A stretch of 64,000 nucleotides of DNA from Flavisphingopyxis sp963800335 (GCA_963800335.1 CAWDAN010000007.1:558001-622000); one strand, 5' to 3'. Numbered from the stretch's first letter, positions 10,496 through 18,686 are shown. Notes: generated by a model from the letters alone, not told the origin. Numbers and translations are program-made.

Positions 10496-10693
10496 CTAGG
10501 TCTTGATCCCGAACAGGCGGTAGGCGGGACAGAACGAAAACAGGCTCGTCGCGATGAGGACAATCCCTATCACGCCGATGATCAGGCGAACGGTCGGATA
10601 GGTCGACAAGGGACCGCCGAACAGGGCTGCCAGCGCCAATACGCCAACAATCGCGCGGATAATACGGTCATTGCGACCGACATTGGTTTTCAT
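10496..10693 (-). CDS. DUF2892 (YgaP-like) small inner-membrane protein
   Basis: 65 residues: MKTNVGRNDRIIRAIVGVLA begins the DUF2892 signature (basic N terminus, then two membrane helices at about 10-30 and 35-55), ending SFCPAYRLFGIKT. The CPAYRLFGI motif near the C terminus is characteristic of the family. It begins 18 bases after the SpoIIAA-like gene and is probably co-transcribed with it. Function is not established; relatives are often linked to rhodanese or redox stress loci. The 292 bases between it and fnr hold no gene I can support. Confidence 0.85.
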   Translation of the reverse strand: MKTNVGRNDRIIRAIVGVLALAALFGGPLSTYPTVRLIIGVIGIVLIATSLFSFCPAYRLFGIKT

Positions 10694-10711
10694 GGTAATG
10701 CGACCTTCCTG

Positions 10712-11530
10712 TCAGGCATCGTTCGGGGCCAGGTCGTGCGACCGGGCCTTAGCAGATTTGTTGGATTTGGTGTCGAGCGGCCTGGCATTGAGCCATTGCC
10801 ACGCTTCGTTCTCGGCACAGGCCGCATAGGCGCGGATCTGACCCGGGATGAGGATGCTCGCGCCCTGCGCTGTCGCGGCCAGCCAGTGCGGCGCTCCGAT
10901 CAGTGCATAGCGATCGAGATGGCCGAGCAGCGACCATTTCATGTGCAGATAATCGGCATCGCCAAGGCTTGAGGCATCCATCCCCTCGAACTTTGTGAAA
11001 CGCGCCAGCAGGCTGATCTTGGGGCTCTCGGCCAGCGCGCTTTCGATCGCCTGGGCAACGCGGTGGAAGTCGGCGGCGGCAAGGCGACCGGCGACGTCGA
11101 ATGCCACGAGGTCTGCTCGGTCGGTGGCGATGATCGACAATGCGGGCTGGTGCGGCGAGCCGCTTTCGCCTTTGACCCAGGCCAGTGCCAAATCGCGATC
11201 GGCGAGCGGATAGACTTCATAGGCGATGTGGGGCAGCAATGCGCTTTCGAGCTTGGCCGCGCGCCGCAGCCACGGCTGGTCGGCGACCACTGCGACGCGT
11301 CCGAACGACGACAGCTTGCCCATCAGGGCGAACGACCGGTGCAGGTTGCTGGCGACGAACTGCGCGTCGAAACCGGTGTAATCGCCGACTTCGATATAAA
11401 GATGCGTCTTGTCGAAATCGGCCAGCGCGCCCTCGACCGCGCTATAGAGATCGTCGAGATCGTTGGCGTCGAGATGGCCCGACACCTTGAACCCCATCCG
11501 GTTTTCGTCGGTGAAAAGTGTTTCTAGCAT
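10712..11530 (-). CDS. Tandem SpoIIAA-like (STAS-related) domain protein
   Basis: 272 residues made of two similar SpoIIAA-like halves. The first (about 1-125) begins MLETLFTDENRMGFKVSGHL and contains LADFDKTHLYIEVGDYTGFD. The second (about 130-250) has LVAFDVAGRLAAADFHRVAQ and a matching strand-helix order. Single-domain relatives of ~120 residues are common in proteobacteria near stress genes, and a fused pair is less common. ATG 11530 has AGGAGA upstream. It lies in a minus-strand run with universal stress genes. No enzymatic motif is visible; a soluble stress-related role is only inferred from neighbours. Confidence 0.75.
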   Translation of the reverse strand: MLETLFTDENRMGFKVSGHLDANDLDDLYSAVEGALADFDKTHLYIEVGDYTGFDAQFVASNLHRSFALMGKLSSFGRVAVVADQPWLRRAAKLESALLPHIAYEVYPLADRDLALAWVKGESGSPHQPALSIIATDRADLVAFDVAGRLAAADFHRVAQAIESALAESPKISLLARFTKFEGMDASSLGDADYLHMKWSLLGHLDRYALIGAPHWLAATAQGASILIPGQIRAYAACAENEAWQWLNARPLDTKSNKSAKARSHDLAPNDA

Positions 11531-11634
11531 GACGGTCTCCTGGGCTCTCCTGGATCCCGTTTACCCCTTCACTTGGGCGCGTGCGTTACGCATGTTTACG
11601 GATGGCTCGCGCGCGTTCCCGCTGGTTCCGACAC

Positions 11635-12111
11635 CTAGCCCCCATCGGCTTCGGGCCGGACGATCAGGACCGAACATTTGGCGTGGCGCGCGACCTTGGC
11701 GGCATTGCTGCCGAGCAGATAGTCCCTCATCGCGGGCCGATGCGACGCCATCACGATCAGGTCGATGTCCTTCGCGCGCGCGGTGTCGAGAATGCCGGTA
11801 TAGACCGTGCCCGACGTGACCATCGTCTCGAGCGAGGCGAAATCCGGAATGTTCTCGGCGACGAGCGACACCAGCCGGGCGTCGGCGATATCGTGGAGCA
11901 CGCGATAGCCCGGCAGCGAATAGGCAACCCCCTGGGCGATCGCCTCGATATCGCGCAACACCGTCAGCACGGTCACTTTTGCCGAAAATGCCCTGGCCAG
12001 TTCGCGCGCGGTCGGGAGCGCGATCTGCCATGACGACGGTTCGTCGATATCGACGGGGATGAGGATGCGGCGGAATCCCGAAGGACCCGATGGATGGCTA
12101 GACAACGGCAC
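11635..12111 (-). CDS. Single-domain universal stress protein, atypical nucleotide loop
   Basis: 158 residues with the UspA fold: ILIPVDIDEPSSW at the first strand, LIVMASHRPAMRDYLLGSNA, and a terminal CSVLIVRP strand. The ATP-binding motif of UspA proteins is G-x2-G-x9-G-S/T; here the first two glycines are replaced (ASHR) and only the final GS remains, so nucleotide binding is doubtful. The start is GTG at 12111, inside the end of the VIT gene (14-base overlap), indicating coupling. An N-terminal tail of about 14 residues precedes the fold. Confidence 0.82.
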   Translation of the reverse strand: MPLSSHPSGPSGFRRILIPVDIDEPSSWQIALPTARELARAFSAKVTVLTVLRDIEAIAQGVAYSLPGYRVLHDIADARLVSLVAENIPDFASLETMVTSGTVYTGILDTARAKDIDLIVMASHRPAMRDYLLGSNAAKVARHAKCSVLIVRPEADGG

Positions 12112-12799
12112 CGACTAATCTCCCGATAAGAGCTGTGGCAAGGAGCGCGATCGCACCCCAGAACGTGACCCGGATGACGGCGCGGCCGACGGGGGCACTC
12201 CCCGCGACGGCGCCGAGCGCTCCCAGCAGGGCAAGGAACAGCAACGCGGCAATCGCTTCGGCAGCGACGAGCCGGCTTAGCGGCACGATCACGACGAGGA
12301 TCAGCGGCAGCGCCGCGCCCGCGGTAAACGTCGCCGCCGAAGCCAGCGCCGCCTGGATCGGACGCGCCGAGGTGGCGGCAGACAGGCCAAGCTCGTCGCG
12401 CGCATGCGCGGCCAGCGCGTCGCCCGCCGTCAGCTCCTCGGCGACCCTTGCGGCCAGCTCGTCGCTCAGCCCGCGCCGGACATAGATGTTTGTCAGTTCG
12501 CGCAGCTCGGCCTCGGGGGTTTCGGCCAGCTCGGCGCGCTCGCGCCCGAGGTCGGCCTTTTCGGTATCGGCCTGCGAGCTGACCGAGACGTATTCGCCCG
12601 CCGCCATCGACATCGCACCCGCGACCAGGCCGGCCGCACCGGCAATCAGGATATCGCCGCGCGCCGCCGACGCCGACGCGACGCCGACGATCAGGCTGGC
12701 GGTCGAAACGATACCGTCGTTCGCGCCCAGCACGGCCGCGCGAAGCCAGCCGATACGCGTGACACGGTGGCGCTCAGCGGCCGAATGCAAATGCGGCAT
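12098..12799 (-). CDS. VIT1/CCC1 family (iron/manganese transporter-like) membrane protein
   Basis: 233 residues. The VIT family motif LGANDGIVSTASLIVGVASA lies near the N terminus. Helices follow at about 40-65, and three further hydrophobic segments close the protein after a charged cytoplasmic helical hairpin. Relatives move Fe2+ or Mn2+ across membranes; bacterial substrates are mostly unproven. The start ATG 12799 has AGGAA upstream, which is preferred over a longer in-frame start at 12856. The start region overlaps the end of the upstream universal stress gene by 26 bases. Confidence 0.85.
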   Translation of the reverse strand: MPHLHSAAERHRVTRIGWLRAAVLGANDGIVSTASLIVGVASASAARGDILIAGAAGLVAGAMSMAAGEYVSVSSQADTEKADLGRERAELAETPEAELRELTNIYVRRGLSDELAARVAEELTAGDALAAHARDELGLSAATSARPIQAALASAATFTAGAALPLILVVIVPLSRLVAAEAIAALLFLALLGALGAVAGSAPVGRAVIRVTFWGAIALLATALIGRLVGAVV

Positions 12800-13685
12800 G
12801 AACGGTTCCTCTTGCGTGCGCCAAGGGAAAGGCGGCGACACTATATGAGCAGCCATGCCCGTCTGGTTGACCGATCGTCAATCGCTCATGCGCCAGCAGC
12901 AGCGGCACCGGGCTGTGCTTGAGCAAGCGTTCGGTCGTCCCGCCGATCAGGCGCTCGCGCAGCGGCGAGTGCCCATAGGCGCCGAGGACGCACAACGACG
13001 CGCCGATCGCCTCGGCCTCGTCGAGCAGGTAGGTTGAAACGGGCATCGTTGGGGTTTCGATCGTCTTGATCTCGGCCTTGATATCGTGGCGCGAGAGATA
13101 GACCGCCGCTTCCGCCACGTCGCCATCCGCGTCGCGCTCGGATACCGACAGGATGGCCACCTTCGACGCCATGCGCAGCAGCGGCAGCGACGCCTGCAAC
13201 GCCTGGTTGGCGGAGGCCGAGCCATCCCAGGCGACGAGCGCCGGTCCGCGCGGATCGAACGACGTCACGCCGACCGGCACGGCGAGCAGCGGAATGTCCT
13301 GTTTGCGTGCGAGCTTCGCCGGCAGATGCTGGTCGCTGCCCGATCGTTCGGAGGGCTGCGTGTTGATCACGATCAGGTCGATCAGCGCGCTGTTGCGTTG
13401 GATGCTCGCGGCAAAGTCGCCATTGTCCTCGATCCAGCTGTACGGCAGCCCCTCGACCTTCAGACGTTGCTCGACCACGGTTCGGTTGACCGCTCGCTGC
13501 TCGGTCTCTTCGACGAAGATGATACCGGCTGAAAAAGCGCTGTATTCGTCCGACACCACGACCGGATAATCGATCACGTCGAGGCAGTAGAGATGCCCGT
13601 CGAGCGCCCGGACCGCATCGAACGCACACTGGAGCCGTGCCTCCTGCCCCGGGTCGTCGTGGACCATTACGAGTATGTTTTTCAT
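12774..13685 (-). CDS. Tandem-domain universal stress protein
   Basis: 303 residues with two UspA-like halves. The first begins MKNILVMVHDDPGQEARLQC; the second begins at ALVAWDGSASANQALQASLP and contains GAYGHSPLRERLIGGT, a good match to the G-x2-G-x9-G nucleotide loop. This resembles the E. coli UspE type. The C-terminal ~25 residues after PLLLAHERL have no counterpart in the usual family end and overlap the VIT gene start, so the native stop may differ. AGGA precedes ATG 13685. Confidence 0.85.
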   Translation of the reverse strand: MKNILVMVHDDPGQEARLQCAFDAVRALDGHLYCLDVIDYPVVVSDEYSAFSAGIIFVEETEQRAVNRTVVEQRLKVEGLPYSWIEDNGDFAASIQRNSALIDLIVINTQPSERSGSDQHLPAKLARKQDIPLLAVPVGVTSFDPRGPALVAWDGSASANQALQASLPLLRMASKVAILSVSERDADGDVAEAAVYLSRHDIKAEIKTIETPTMPVSTYLLDEAEAIGASLCVLGAYGHSPLRERLIGGTTERLLKHSPVPLLLAHERLTIGQPDGHGCSYSVAAFPLAHARGTVHAAFAFGR

Positions 13686-13754
13686 GATCCTGATTTCCCC
13701 ATGAATGATGCAGCGCTCGCTGGCATGCCCGGGCCGTCCCGATCGGGTGCGGCT

Positions 13755-14405
13755 TCAGCCGACGATGATGTTGTCCTCGACTTGGCTCACACCCGGCGCC
13801 GACCAGGCGGCACGCTCCGCGATGCCGCGCTCGTGCCAGCTATTGACCCGGCCGCCGAGCCGGACCTTGTGGCCGTCGGCGACGACGTTGACCTTGCTGC
13901 TTTCGAGATGCGCCTGGCGCTTGAAGGCATCCTCGATCCGGCGCTTGACGTCGCCGGTGTCGACCGATTGTTCGATCCGGACCAGGTTGGCGATCCCCGT
14001 CACGCCCGAGATTTTCGATGCCGCCTTGAAGGCCCGCTGTTTCTGGTAATTCCAGTCGACCTCGCCGGTCAGCTTGACGACGCCCTGTTCGACGGTCACA
14101 TCGATCCGGTCATCGGGCACCAGCGGATCCCATGACAGGACCGCGCTCACCCGCTGGGCGATTTCGCTATCGGCGGTCTTGGACTGGAAGTCATAGCGAA
14201 CGGTCAGCTCCTCGGCGATCGCCTTGACGCCCTTGACCCGGCGGGTCGCTTTTTCAGCGGCGATCTTCTCGGTATAGCTCTGGACGATCCCGGACAGCGT
14301 GACGACGCCGTCGGTGACGGCGACGCCGATTTCGGCGTGATCGACACTGGGTTCCCAGGCGAGCTCGTCGAGGACGTCACGCTGCAACTGGCTGTCGGTC
14401 TTCAT
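13755..14405 (-). CDS. Cytoplasmic triple BON-domain protein
   Basis: 216 residues from MKTDSQLQRDVLDELAWEPS, with three BON repeats: about 4-70 (VTLSGIVQSYTEK), 78-146 (VKLTGEVDWNYQKQRAF) and 150-214 (VRLGGRVNSWHERGIAE). BON domains occur in osmotic-shock proteins such as OsmY and are thought to bind membranes or phospholipids. There is no signal peptide, so it probably stays in the cytoplasm. Its first 29 bases overlap the end of the upstream kinase gene. The company of universal stress and FixLJ genes suggests a low-oxygen stress role. Confidence 0.88.
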   Translation of the reverse strand: MKTDSQLQRDVLDELAWEPSVDHAEIGVAVTDGVVTLSGIVQSYTEKIAAEKATRRVKGVKAIAEELTVRYDFQSKTADSEIAQRVSAVLSWDPLVPDDRIDVTVEQGVVKLTGEVDWNYQKQRAFKAASKISGVTGIANLVRIEQSVDTGDVKRRIEDAFKRQAHLESSKVNVVADGHKVRLGGRVNSWHERGIAERAAWSAPGVSQVEDNIIVG

Positions 14406-15078
14406 GGTACATCTCCTTGGGGATCGGGGACGGGCAGGCGCTGGCTTGGCGAAGCCCATCGGGGCGGACCGGGAGGTTGAGCGCGACGGCAAGACCGCCG
14501 CCGGGCAACTTGCGGACCTTGAGCGAGCCGCCGGCACCTTGGGCAAGGCGCTCAAGGCGCAACAGGCCGTGCCCGGAATAGCTCGGCCGCTGCCGGGCGA
14601 TCTGGGCCTGGCCGTCATCGGCGATCATCAGCCAATCGGTGTCGCCGGCCCGGCGGGTACGGATCCGCACGCCATGCGCGCCGACGGCGTGCTTGCGCGT
14701 GTTGGTGATCAGTTCGACCAGCACGGTTTCGAGATCGTCCAGCGACATTGGCACCTCGCCCTGGCCCGCGGCAAGATCGAGCGACAGCGCGAGGTCGCCG
14801 CCGGTGACCGCGCGCAGGAACGGCATCAAGTCGCCGATCGCACTGTCGAGGTCGCACCGTTTTGCTTCGGTTTCCGGTTCGGCATGCGCCCGCAACAGTG
14901 CGTTGCAAATCTCGCCGCCGCGGCGAACCGCGGTCTCGAGCGAGGCAAGCAGTTCGCGCCGCCGCTCTGCCTCCTGCGTTTCTTCAAGCAGGCGGGTCGC
15001 CGACGCGACGACCCCCAGAATATTGCGCAGGTCGTGAACGCCGTCACGCGGGTTCGTAAAGGACATTTGCGGGGGCAT
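14377..15078 (-). CDS. Small cytosolic histidine kinase-like protein without sensor domain
   Basis: 233 residues. A dimerisation helix with the phosphoacceptor-like GVHDLRNILGVVASATRLLE (His around residue 15) is followed by an HATPase domain: N box ELITNTRKHA, a G1 region reduced to ADDGQAQ where DxGxG is expected, and a G2-like GHGLLRLERLAQGAGG. It has no membrane helix, PAS or receiver domain. ATG 15078 has AGGAGGA eight bases upstream. It is the first gene of the BON/stress run. It may work with an unlinked receiver, or be a partner or regulator of FixL; neither is shown. Confidence 0.75.
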   Translation of the reverse strand: MPPQMSFTNPRDGVHDLRNILGVVASATRLLEETQEAERRRELLASLETAVRRGGEICNALLRAHAEPETEAKRCDLDSAIGDLMPFLRAVTGGDLALSLDLAAGQGEVPMSLDDLETVLVELITNTRKHAVGAHGVRIRTRRAGDTDWLMIADDGQAQIARQRPSYSGHGLLRLERLAQGAGGSLKVRKLPGGGLAVALNLPVRPDGLRQASACPSPIPKEMYHEDRQPVAA

Positions 15079-15249
15079 CGGTGATATCCTCCTGCGAAAA
15101 TCGTTGTGTCGCCTACCGCGACGTCGACCGTCCCGAGCTGCTCGCTGGCGTTCTTTGCCCGGGGAGCCAAGATGCGCAGTGCGGCTCGATGACTTCGCAA
15201 CGACAATGCGGAGCGAACGGCGATGTGAGAATCAGGAATACTACTAGGG

Positions 15250-15308
15250 TGCGCTGCAAACGGCGCGTCGCGCCGCCCCCATCCGTAACATTACCAATGC
15301 GCTGCAAA
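15250..15308. repeat. Pair of 11-bp direct repeats in a divergent promoter
   Basis: TGCGCTGCAAA occurs exactly at 15250-15260 and again at 15298-15308, 48 bp apart (start to start), upstream of the gene at 15353 and facing the divergent kinase gene. The surrounding 274 bases contain no gene. The arrangement suggests a pair of regulator sites, but nothing identifies the factor. Confidence 0.5.
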
Positions 15309-15352
15309 GCGCCACCGCGCTACGGAGAGCAGCCCGAGTGGAGGAGAGCGAA

Positions 15353-15727
15353 GTGCAATGGCAATCGATACGGCTTGAGCTGGCGCGGACGGAGGAGTTT
15401 CCCCAGGGCTCGGCGTCGCGTGCCTATCTCGTCCACCTGCCGCTCAACGACGACGGAACCGTCGATCTCGACGAACTCGACCGCTCGCGCCCGTCCGCAA
15501 CGGTCCGTCGTTTCTGGCCCAACGAGCGGGACATTAGCGGCTATGTCATCCGGACCGAGACTGGCTGGGCGTTTTCCTACCGGGTCGGCGACGACGACGA
15601 TGAACAGCTCTACCACCTCGAAACGCACAGGATCGTCGAAGGCGAGTATCTGACCATTCACGAACCCGATGGCAGCACCTTGCCGTTTCGCGTCGCTCGG
15701 ATCATTCCGCTGGACGGGTCCGGCTAA
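15353..15727 (+). CDS. Conserved-looking acidic hypothetical protein
   Basis: I do not recognise this family. From GTG 15353 it encodes 124 residues: VQWQSIRLELARTEEFPQGS, then YLVHLPLNDDGTVDLDELD, RRFWPNERDISGYVIRTETG, and a beta-rich C terminus with GDDDDEQLYHLETHRIVEGE. No signal peptide or membrane helix is present. I preferred GTG 15353 over GTG 15338 because GAGGAGAG ends five bases before it. Its stop overlaps the convergent fixJ stop by four bases. It is the only plus-strand gene in the regulator block, between the kinase and FixJ. Confidence 0.7.
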   Translation: MQWQSIRLELARTEEFPQGSASRAYLVHLPLNDDGTVDLDELDRSRPSATVRRFWPNERDISGYVIRTETGWAFSYRVGDDDDEQLYHLETHRIVEGEYLTIHEPDGSTLPFRVARIIPLDGSG

Positions 15728-16338
15728 TCGCTGCCTTCCGCCGCAAAAGCGATTTTTAGCGCGTCCGAGAGGCTGCGTGCGTCCAGCTTTTCCATCAGGT
15801 TGGCCCGGTGCACTTCGACCGTCCGCGGGCTGATGCCCAGGTCATAGGCGATCGTCTTGTTGGGATGGCCATTGGCGAGACCGTCCATCACTTCGCGCTC
15901 GCGCGGCGTCAGCGCATTGAGACGCAGCCTGGCCTCGCCCGCCTTCTGTTTGACCTGTTCGCCATCCTCGAGCCGGTTGCACCCATGCTGCAAAGCCGCC
16001 AGCAGATCCTCGCGACGATAAGGTTTTTCGAGGAAATCGACCGCGCCGGCCTTCATCGCCCTGACCGCCAGCCCGATATCGCCATGGCCGGTGACGACGA
16101 TGACGGGAAACGCCAGGCCGCGTTCCTTCATGACGCCCTGGACTTCGAGGCCGTCGCGCCCCGGCATCCGGATATCGAGCAGGACGCAGCCCGGCGCCAG
16201 CGTCGCGGCCTCCTTCAGGAAATCGTCCCCGCTTTCGAACGCCCGCGACGGCAGCCGCTCGGTATCGAGCAGGAATTTGAGCGAGCGGCGAACCGAAGCG
16301 TCGTCATCGACAATATAGATGCAGTGGTCCTGGCTCAT
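15724..16338 (-). CDS. fixJ: Response regulator FixJ
   Basis: 204 residues. The receiver domain has the phosphorylatable Asp55 in CVLLDIRMPGRDG, the Thr in VVTGHGD and the Lys in FLEKPYRREDL. The C-terminal LuxR-type HTH contains LTPREREVMDGLANGHPNKT and SPRTVEVHRANLMEKL. It follows fixL with an ATGA overlap. FixJ is phosphorylated by FixL under low oxygen and activates fixK/fnr-type genes and other microaerobic genes. Confidence 0.93.
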   Translation of the reverse strand: MSQDHCIYIVDDDASVRRSLKFLLDTERLPSRAFESGDDFLKEAATLAPGCVLLDIRMPGRDGLEVQGVMKERGLAFPVIVVTGHGDIGLAVRAMKAGAVDFLEKPYRREDLLAALQHGCNRLEDGEQVKQKAGEARLRLNALTPREREVMDGLANGHPNKTIAYDLGISPRTVEVHRANLMEKLDARSLSDALKIAFAAEGSD

Positions 16339-17537
16339 GTCTCTACCTTGGCGTCGTCGAAGTGCGGCAGCGTGAAGTGAAAGGCGGTACCGCCGATCGG
16401 CGACGGCTCTGCCCAGATCCGCCCGCCATGCCCGTCGATGATCGTGTGACAGATCGACAGGCCCAGTCCCATGCCGGTCGGCTTGGTCGTCTCGAACGGC
16501 TGGAAAAGGCGCCGCGCGATCCTTGGCTCGAGACCGGGGCCGCTGTCGGCGACGATGATCTCGCTCATCTTGCCGTCGGTCGCCCGGGTGATCACCTCGA
16601 TCGCCTTGCTGCGCGTCTCGGCCATCGCCTCGGTCGCGTTGCGTAGCAGGTTGACGAGCACTTGCTGGATCTGGACCCGATCGACCAGCACGTCTTCGGC
16701 GGCTTCGTCAAAGCGCACCGACAGCGCGACGCCCCTGCCGGCACCGTCGGCGAGCGCGAGCGCAATCGCTTCCTCGATGATCTTGCCGAGCCTGGCGCGG
16801 GCGCGCTCGGTTTCACCGTGCCTGATGAACTCTCGCAAATGCCGGATGATGTCACCCGCTCGCGCAACTTCGTCAGCACACAGCGCCAAGGCCTCGCGCA
16901 CTGTCGAATGTTCTGCGACCCCTTGCTGCGCCAACACCGCCGAGGCGGCTTCGACGTAATTGGTGATCGCTGCCAGCGGCTGGTTGAGCTCGTGTGCGAT
17001 CGACGTCGCCAGTGTCCCCATCTGCGATATGCGCGCGACATGGGCCAGCTCCGCCTGCAGGACATGAAGCCGCTTGGTCCGCTCGTGACGCTCGGTCAGG
17101 TCGCGGATAAAGCCCGTGAATATCCGTGTCCCATCGACCTCGGCCTCGCCGATTGACAGGTCGATCGGAAACGTCGTTCCGTCACGCCGACGCGCGGTGG
17201 TGACGCGCCCCTTGCCGATGATGCGCGCTTCACCGGTCTCGCGATAACGGCTGAGGTAGCCGTCATGCCGTTCGCGATCGGGCGAGGGCATCAAGGTATT
17301 GATGTTTTCACCGATCAGCTCGCCGGCAAGATAGCCGAACATCTTTTCCGCCGCGGGGCTGAATGCGAGCATGTGTCCCGTTTCATCGATAACGATCATC
17401 GCGTCGGGCACGGTATCGATAATCGACTGGAAATAGGTGTCGTCGCGGAACCGACTCGTCATGACGGCCTCGGGACCGTCGGTCGCCTTACCCTGGCCTG
17501 GCCGCCGGCGCGGTCGGTCGAGTGACTTTTCAGGCAT
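16335..17537 (-). CDS. fixL: Heme-based oxygen sensor histidine kinase FixL
   Basis: 400 residues from ATG 17537 (AGGGG just upstream; an in-frame GTG at 17558 is an alternative). The PAS domain spans about 35-150. With a constant offset to Bradyrhizobium FixL, His91 aligns with the heme-ligand His200, Arg97 with Arg206, Ile106 with Ile215 and Arg111 with Arg220, so the oxygen-sensing pocket is intact. The kinase has SIAHELNQPLAAITNYVEAA (His182), an N box, DSGPGLEPRIARRLFQPFET and GMGLGLSIC. There is no membrane helix, so it is a soluble FixL like that of Bradyrhizobium. It is coupled to fixJ. Confidence 0.93.
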   Translation of the reverse strand: MPEKSLDRPRRRPGQGKATDGPEAVMTSRFRDDTYFQSIIDTVPDAMIVIDETGHMLAFSPAAEKMFGYLAGELIGENINTLMPSPDRERHDGYLSRYRETGEARIIGKGRVTTARRRDGTTFPIDLSIGEAEVDGTRIFTGFIRDLTERHERTKRLHVLQAELAHVARISQMGTLATSIAHELNQPLAAITNYVEAASAVLAQQGVAEHSTVREALALCADEVARAGDIIRHLREFIRHGETERARARLGKIIEEAIALALADGAGRGVALSVRFDEAAEDVLVDRVQIQQVLVNLLRNATEAMAETRSKAIEVITRATDGKMSEIIVADSGPGLEPRIARRLFQPFETTKPTGMGLGLSICHTIIDGHGGRIWAEPSPIGGTAFHFTLPHFDDAKVET

Positions 17538-17649
17538 GCTGCACCCCTGCGTCGACACACCGGTGTCATAGCATTCCCTTCGTCCGGACCCTATGGATTT
17601 AATCGATGACTATTTGATTTGATCGGTTCGCCGGTTGGTCAATGCCATG

Positions 17650-18459
17650 TCATCGCGGCAACGCCCGGATCAGCAAGTCGAGCGACGTCTGTTCGAGCAT
17701 CAGGTCGGCAAAGCTGTCCTTCCACGCCAGCGCAAAGCCGCTGCGGGCATGCGTTGCAATCGCGATCAGGTCGGCATCGATCGCCTCGAATGCCGTCATC
17801 ACCGCGGTCATCGGGTCGCTGCGCAGCGCCGCGCCGTGGATATGGAGATCGTCCAGGCCGCTGGCCGCCGCCTGTTTGGCGATCATTCGTTCGATCTTCG
17901 TCGTTTCGTGCGAAGCTCCGGTCCGGCATCGATGCGACGGTAGCCAGGCATGGACCGCCAACACCTCGTCCACCGATGTTATCAGGCGGGCCAGCGCGAG
18001 CGTCTCGTCAACGTCCTCCTCGCCACCGATCGCGGCAATCATGCGACGATAGCGCCGCACCGGATCGTTGCGCACGACAAGGACCGCTCGCCCGGTCTGG
18101 CGGATCAGGCGCTCGACCGTCGTGCCGAACAGGCCATCGCGCAGGCGCATCGCGCTGTGTCCGCCAGCGACGATCAGCCCGGCGTCGAATTCCTCGCCTG
18201 CTCGCGCGATTTCGGTCGCGCGATCGCCCGTCGCGACCTCGACCGATATCTCGGCCACGTTCGCATGGCGCAGCGTCATCGTCTCGACGATATCGCGCAG
18301 CTCCTCGATCAGGACAGCCTGTTCGGCGTCGGGCAAACGCCGGTCAGTGACATGGAGCAGCCGGACAACGGCCTGATCGAGCGCGGCGAGCGCCAGTCCG
18401 CGTTCGAGCGCGCGCGCGCCCGAACTGGTCAGGTCATAGGCGATCAGGATGCGCTTCAT
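17650..18459 (-). CDS. Tandem-domain universal stress protein
   Basis: 269 residues starting MKRILIAYDLTSSGARALER. The first UspA half contains LIVAGGHSAMRLRDGLFGTT, a near-complete nucleotide loop. The second half ends LIAIATHARSGFALAWKDSF, where the loop is degenerate, so probably only the N-terminal domain could bind ATP. The start codon overlaps the stop of the small membrane protein gene (ATGA), so the two form a unit. It lies between fixL and a divergent universal stress gene, which suggests shared low-oxygen control. Confidence 0.85.
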   Translation of the reverse strand: MKRILIAYDLTSSGARALERGLALAALDQAVVRLLHVTDRRLPDAEQAVLIEELRDIVETMTLRHANVAEISVEVATGDRATEIARAGEEFDAGLIVAGGHSAMRLRDGLFGTTVERLIRQTGRAVLVVRNDPVRRYRRMIAAIGGEEDVDETLALARLITSVDEVLAVHAWLPSHRCRTGASHETTKIERMIAKQAAASGLDDLHIHGAALRSDPMTAVMTAFEAIDADLIAIATHARSGFALAWKDSFADLMLEQTSLDLLIRALPR

Positions 18460-18626
18460 GGCTGTAACCAATAGATTACGAACACCCAGAATTCGCGCAG
18501 CAGCCCCCATCCGGCGATGACCGCCGCGATCAGCATTACCCCGATTACGATCGATAACAGCGTGGCCCCGACGCCCTGGACGGGGTGGCGCGAAGCAACC
18601 GGCCTGCATGAAGTGTGTGCGTGCAT
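18456..18626 (-). CDS. Small single-pass membrane protein
   Basis: 56 residues from ATG 18626, with GGAGAGG five bases upstream. The sequence is a histidine-containing N terminus (MHAHTSCRPVASRHPVQGV), one strong membrane helix (about 21-41) and an aromatic end (EFWVFVIYWLQP). Its stop overlaps the start of the universal stress gene by ATGA. I do not recognise the family. Co-transcription with a stress gene in the FixLJ/FNR block is the only clue to its role. Confidence 0.7.
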   Translation of the reverse strand: MHAHTSCRPVASRHPVQGVGATLLSIVIGVMLIAAVIAGWGLLREFWVFVIYWLQP

Positions 18627-18686
18627 ACGAACCTCTCCGCCATGGAACGCCGCAATCTTCCTCTTCCTTCGGGGACGGGGGTATAA

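Noticed and set aside
13363..13376. FNR-like TTGATCACGATCAG
   Set aside because: It lies inside the coding region of a Usp gene, encoding DLIVINT, and has one mismatch; no promoter is expected there.
17614..17627. Half FNR site TTGAT upstream of the Usp at 17.65 kb and near fixL
   Set aside because: The second half reads TCGGT instead of ATCAA, so it does not support a site.
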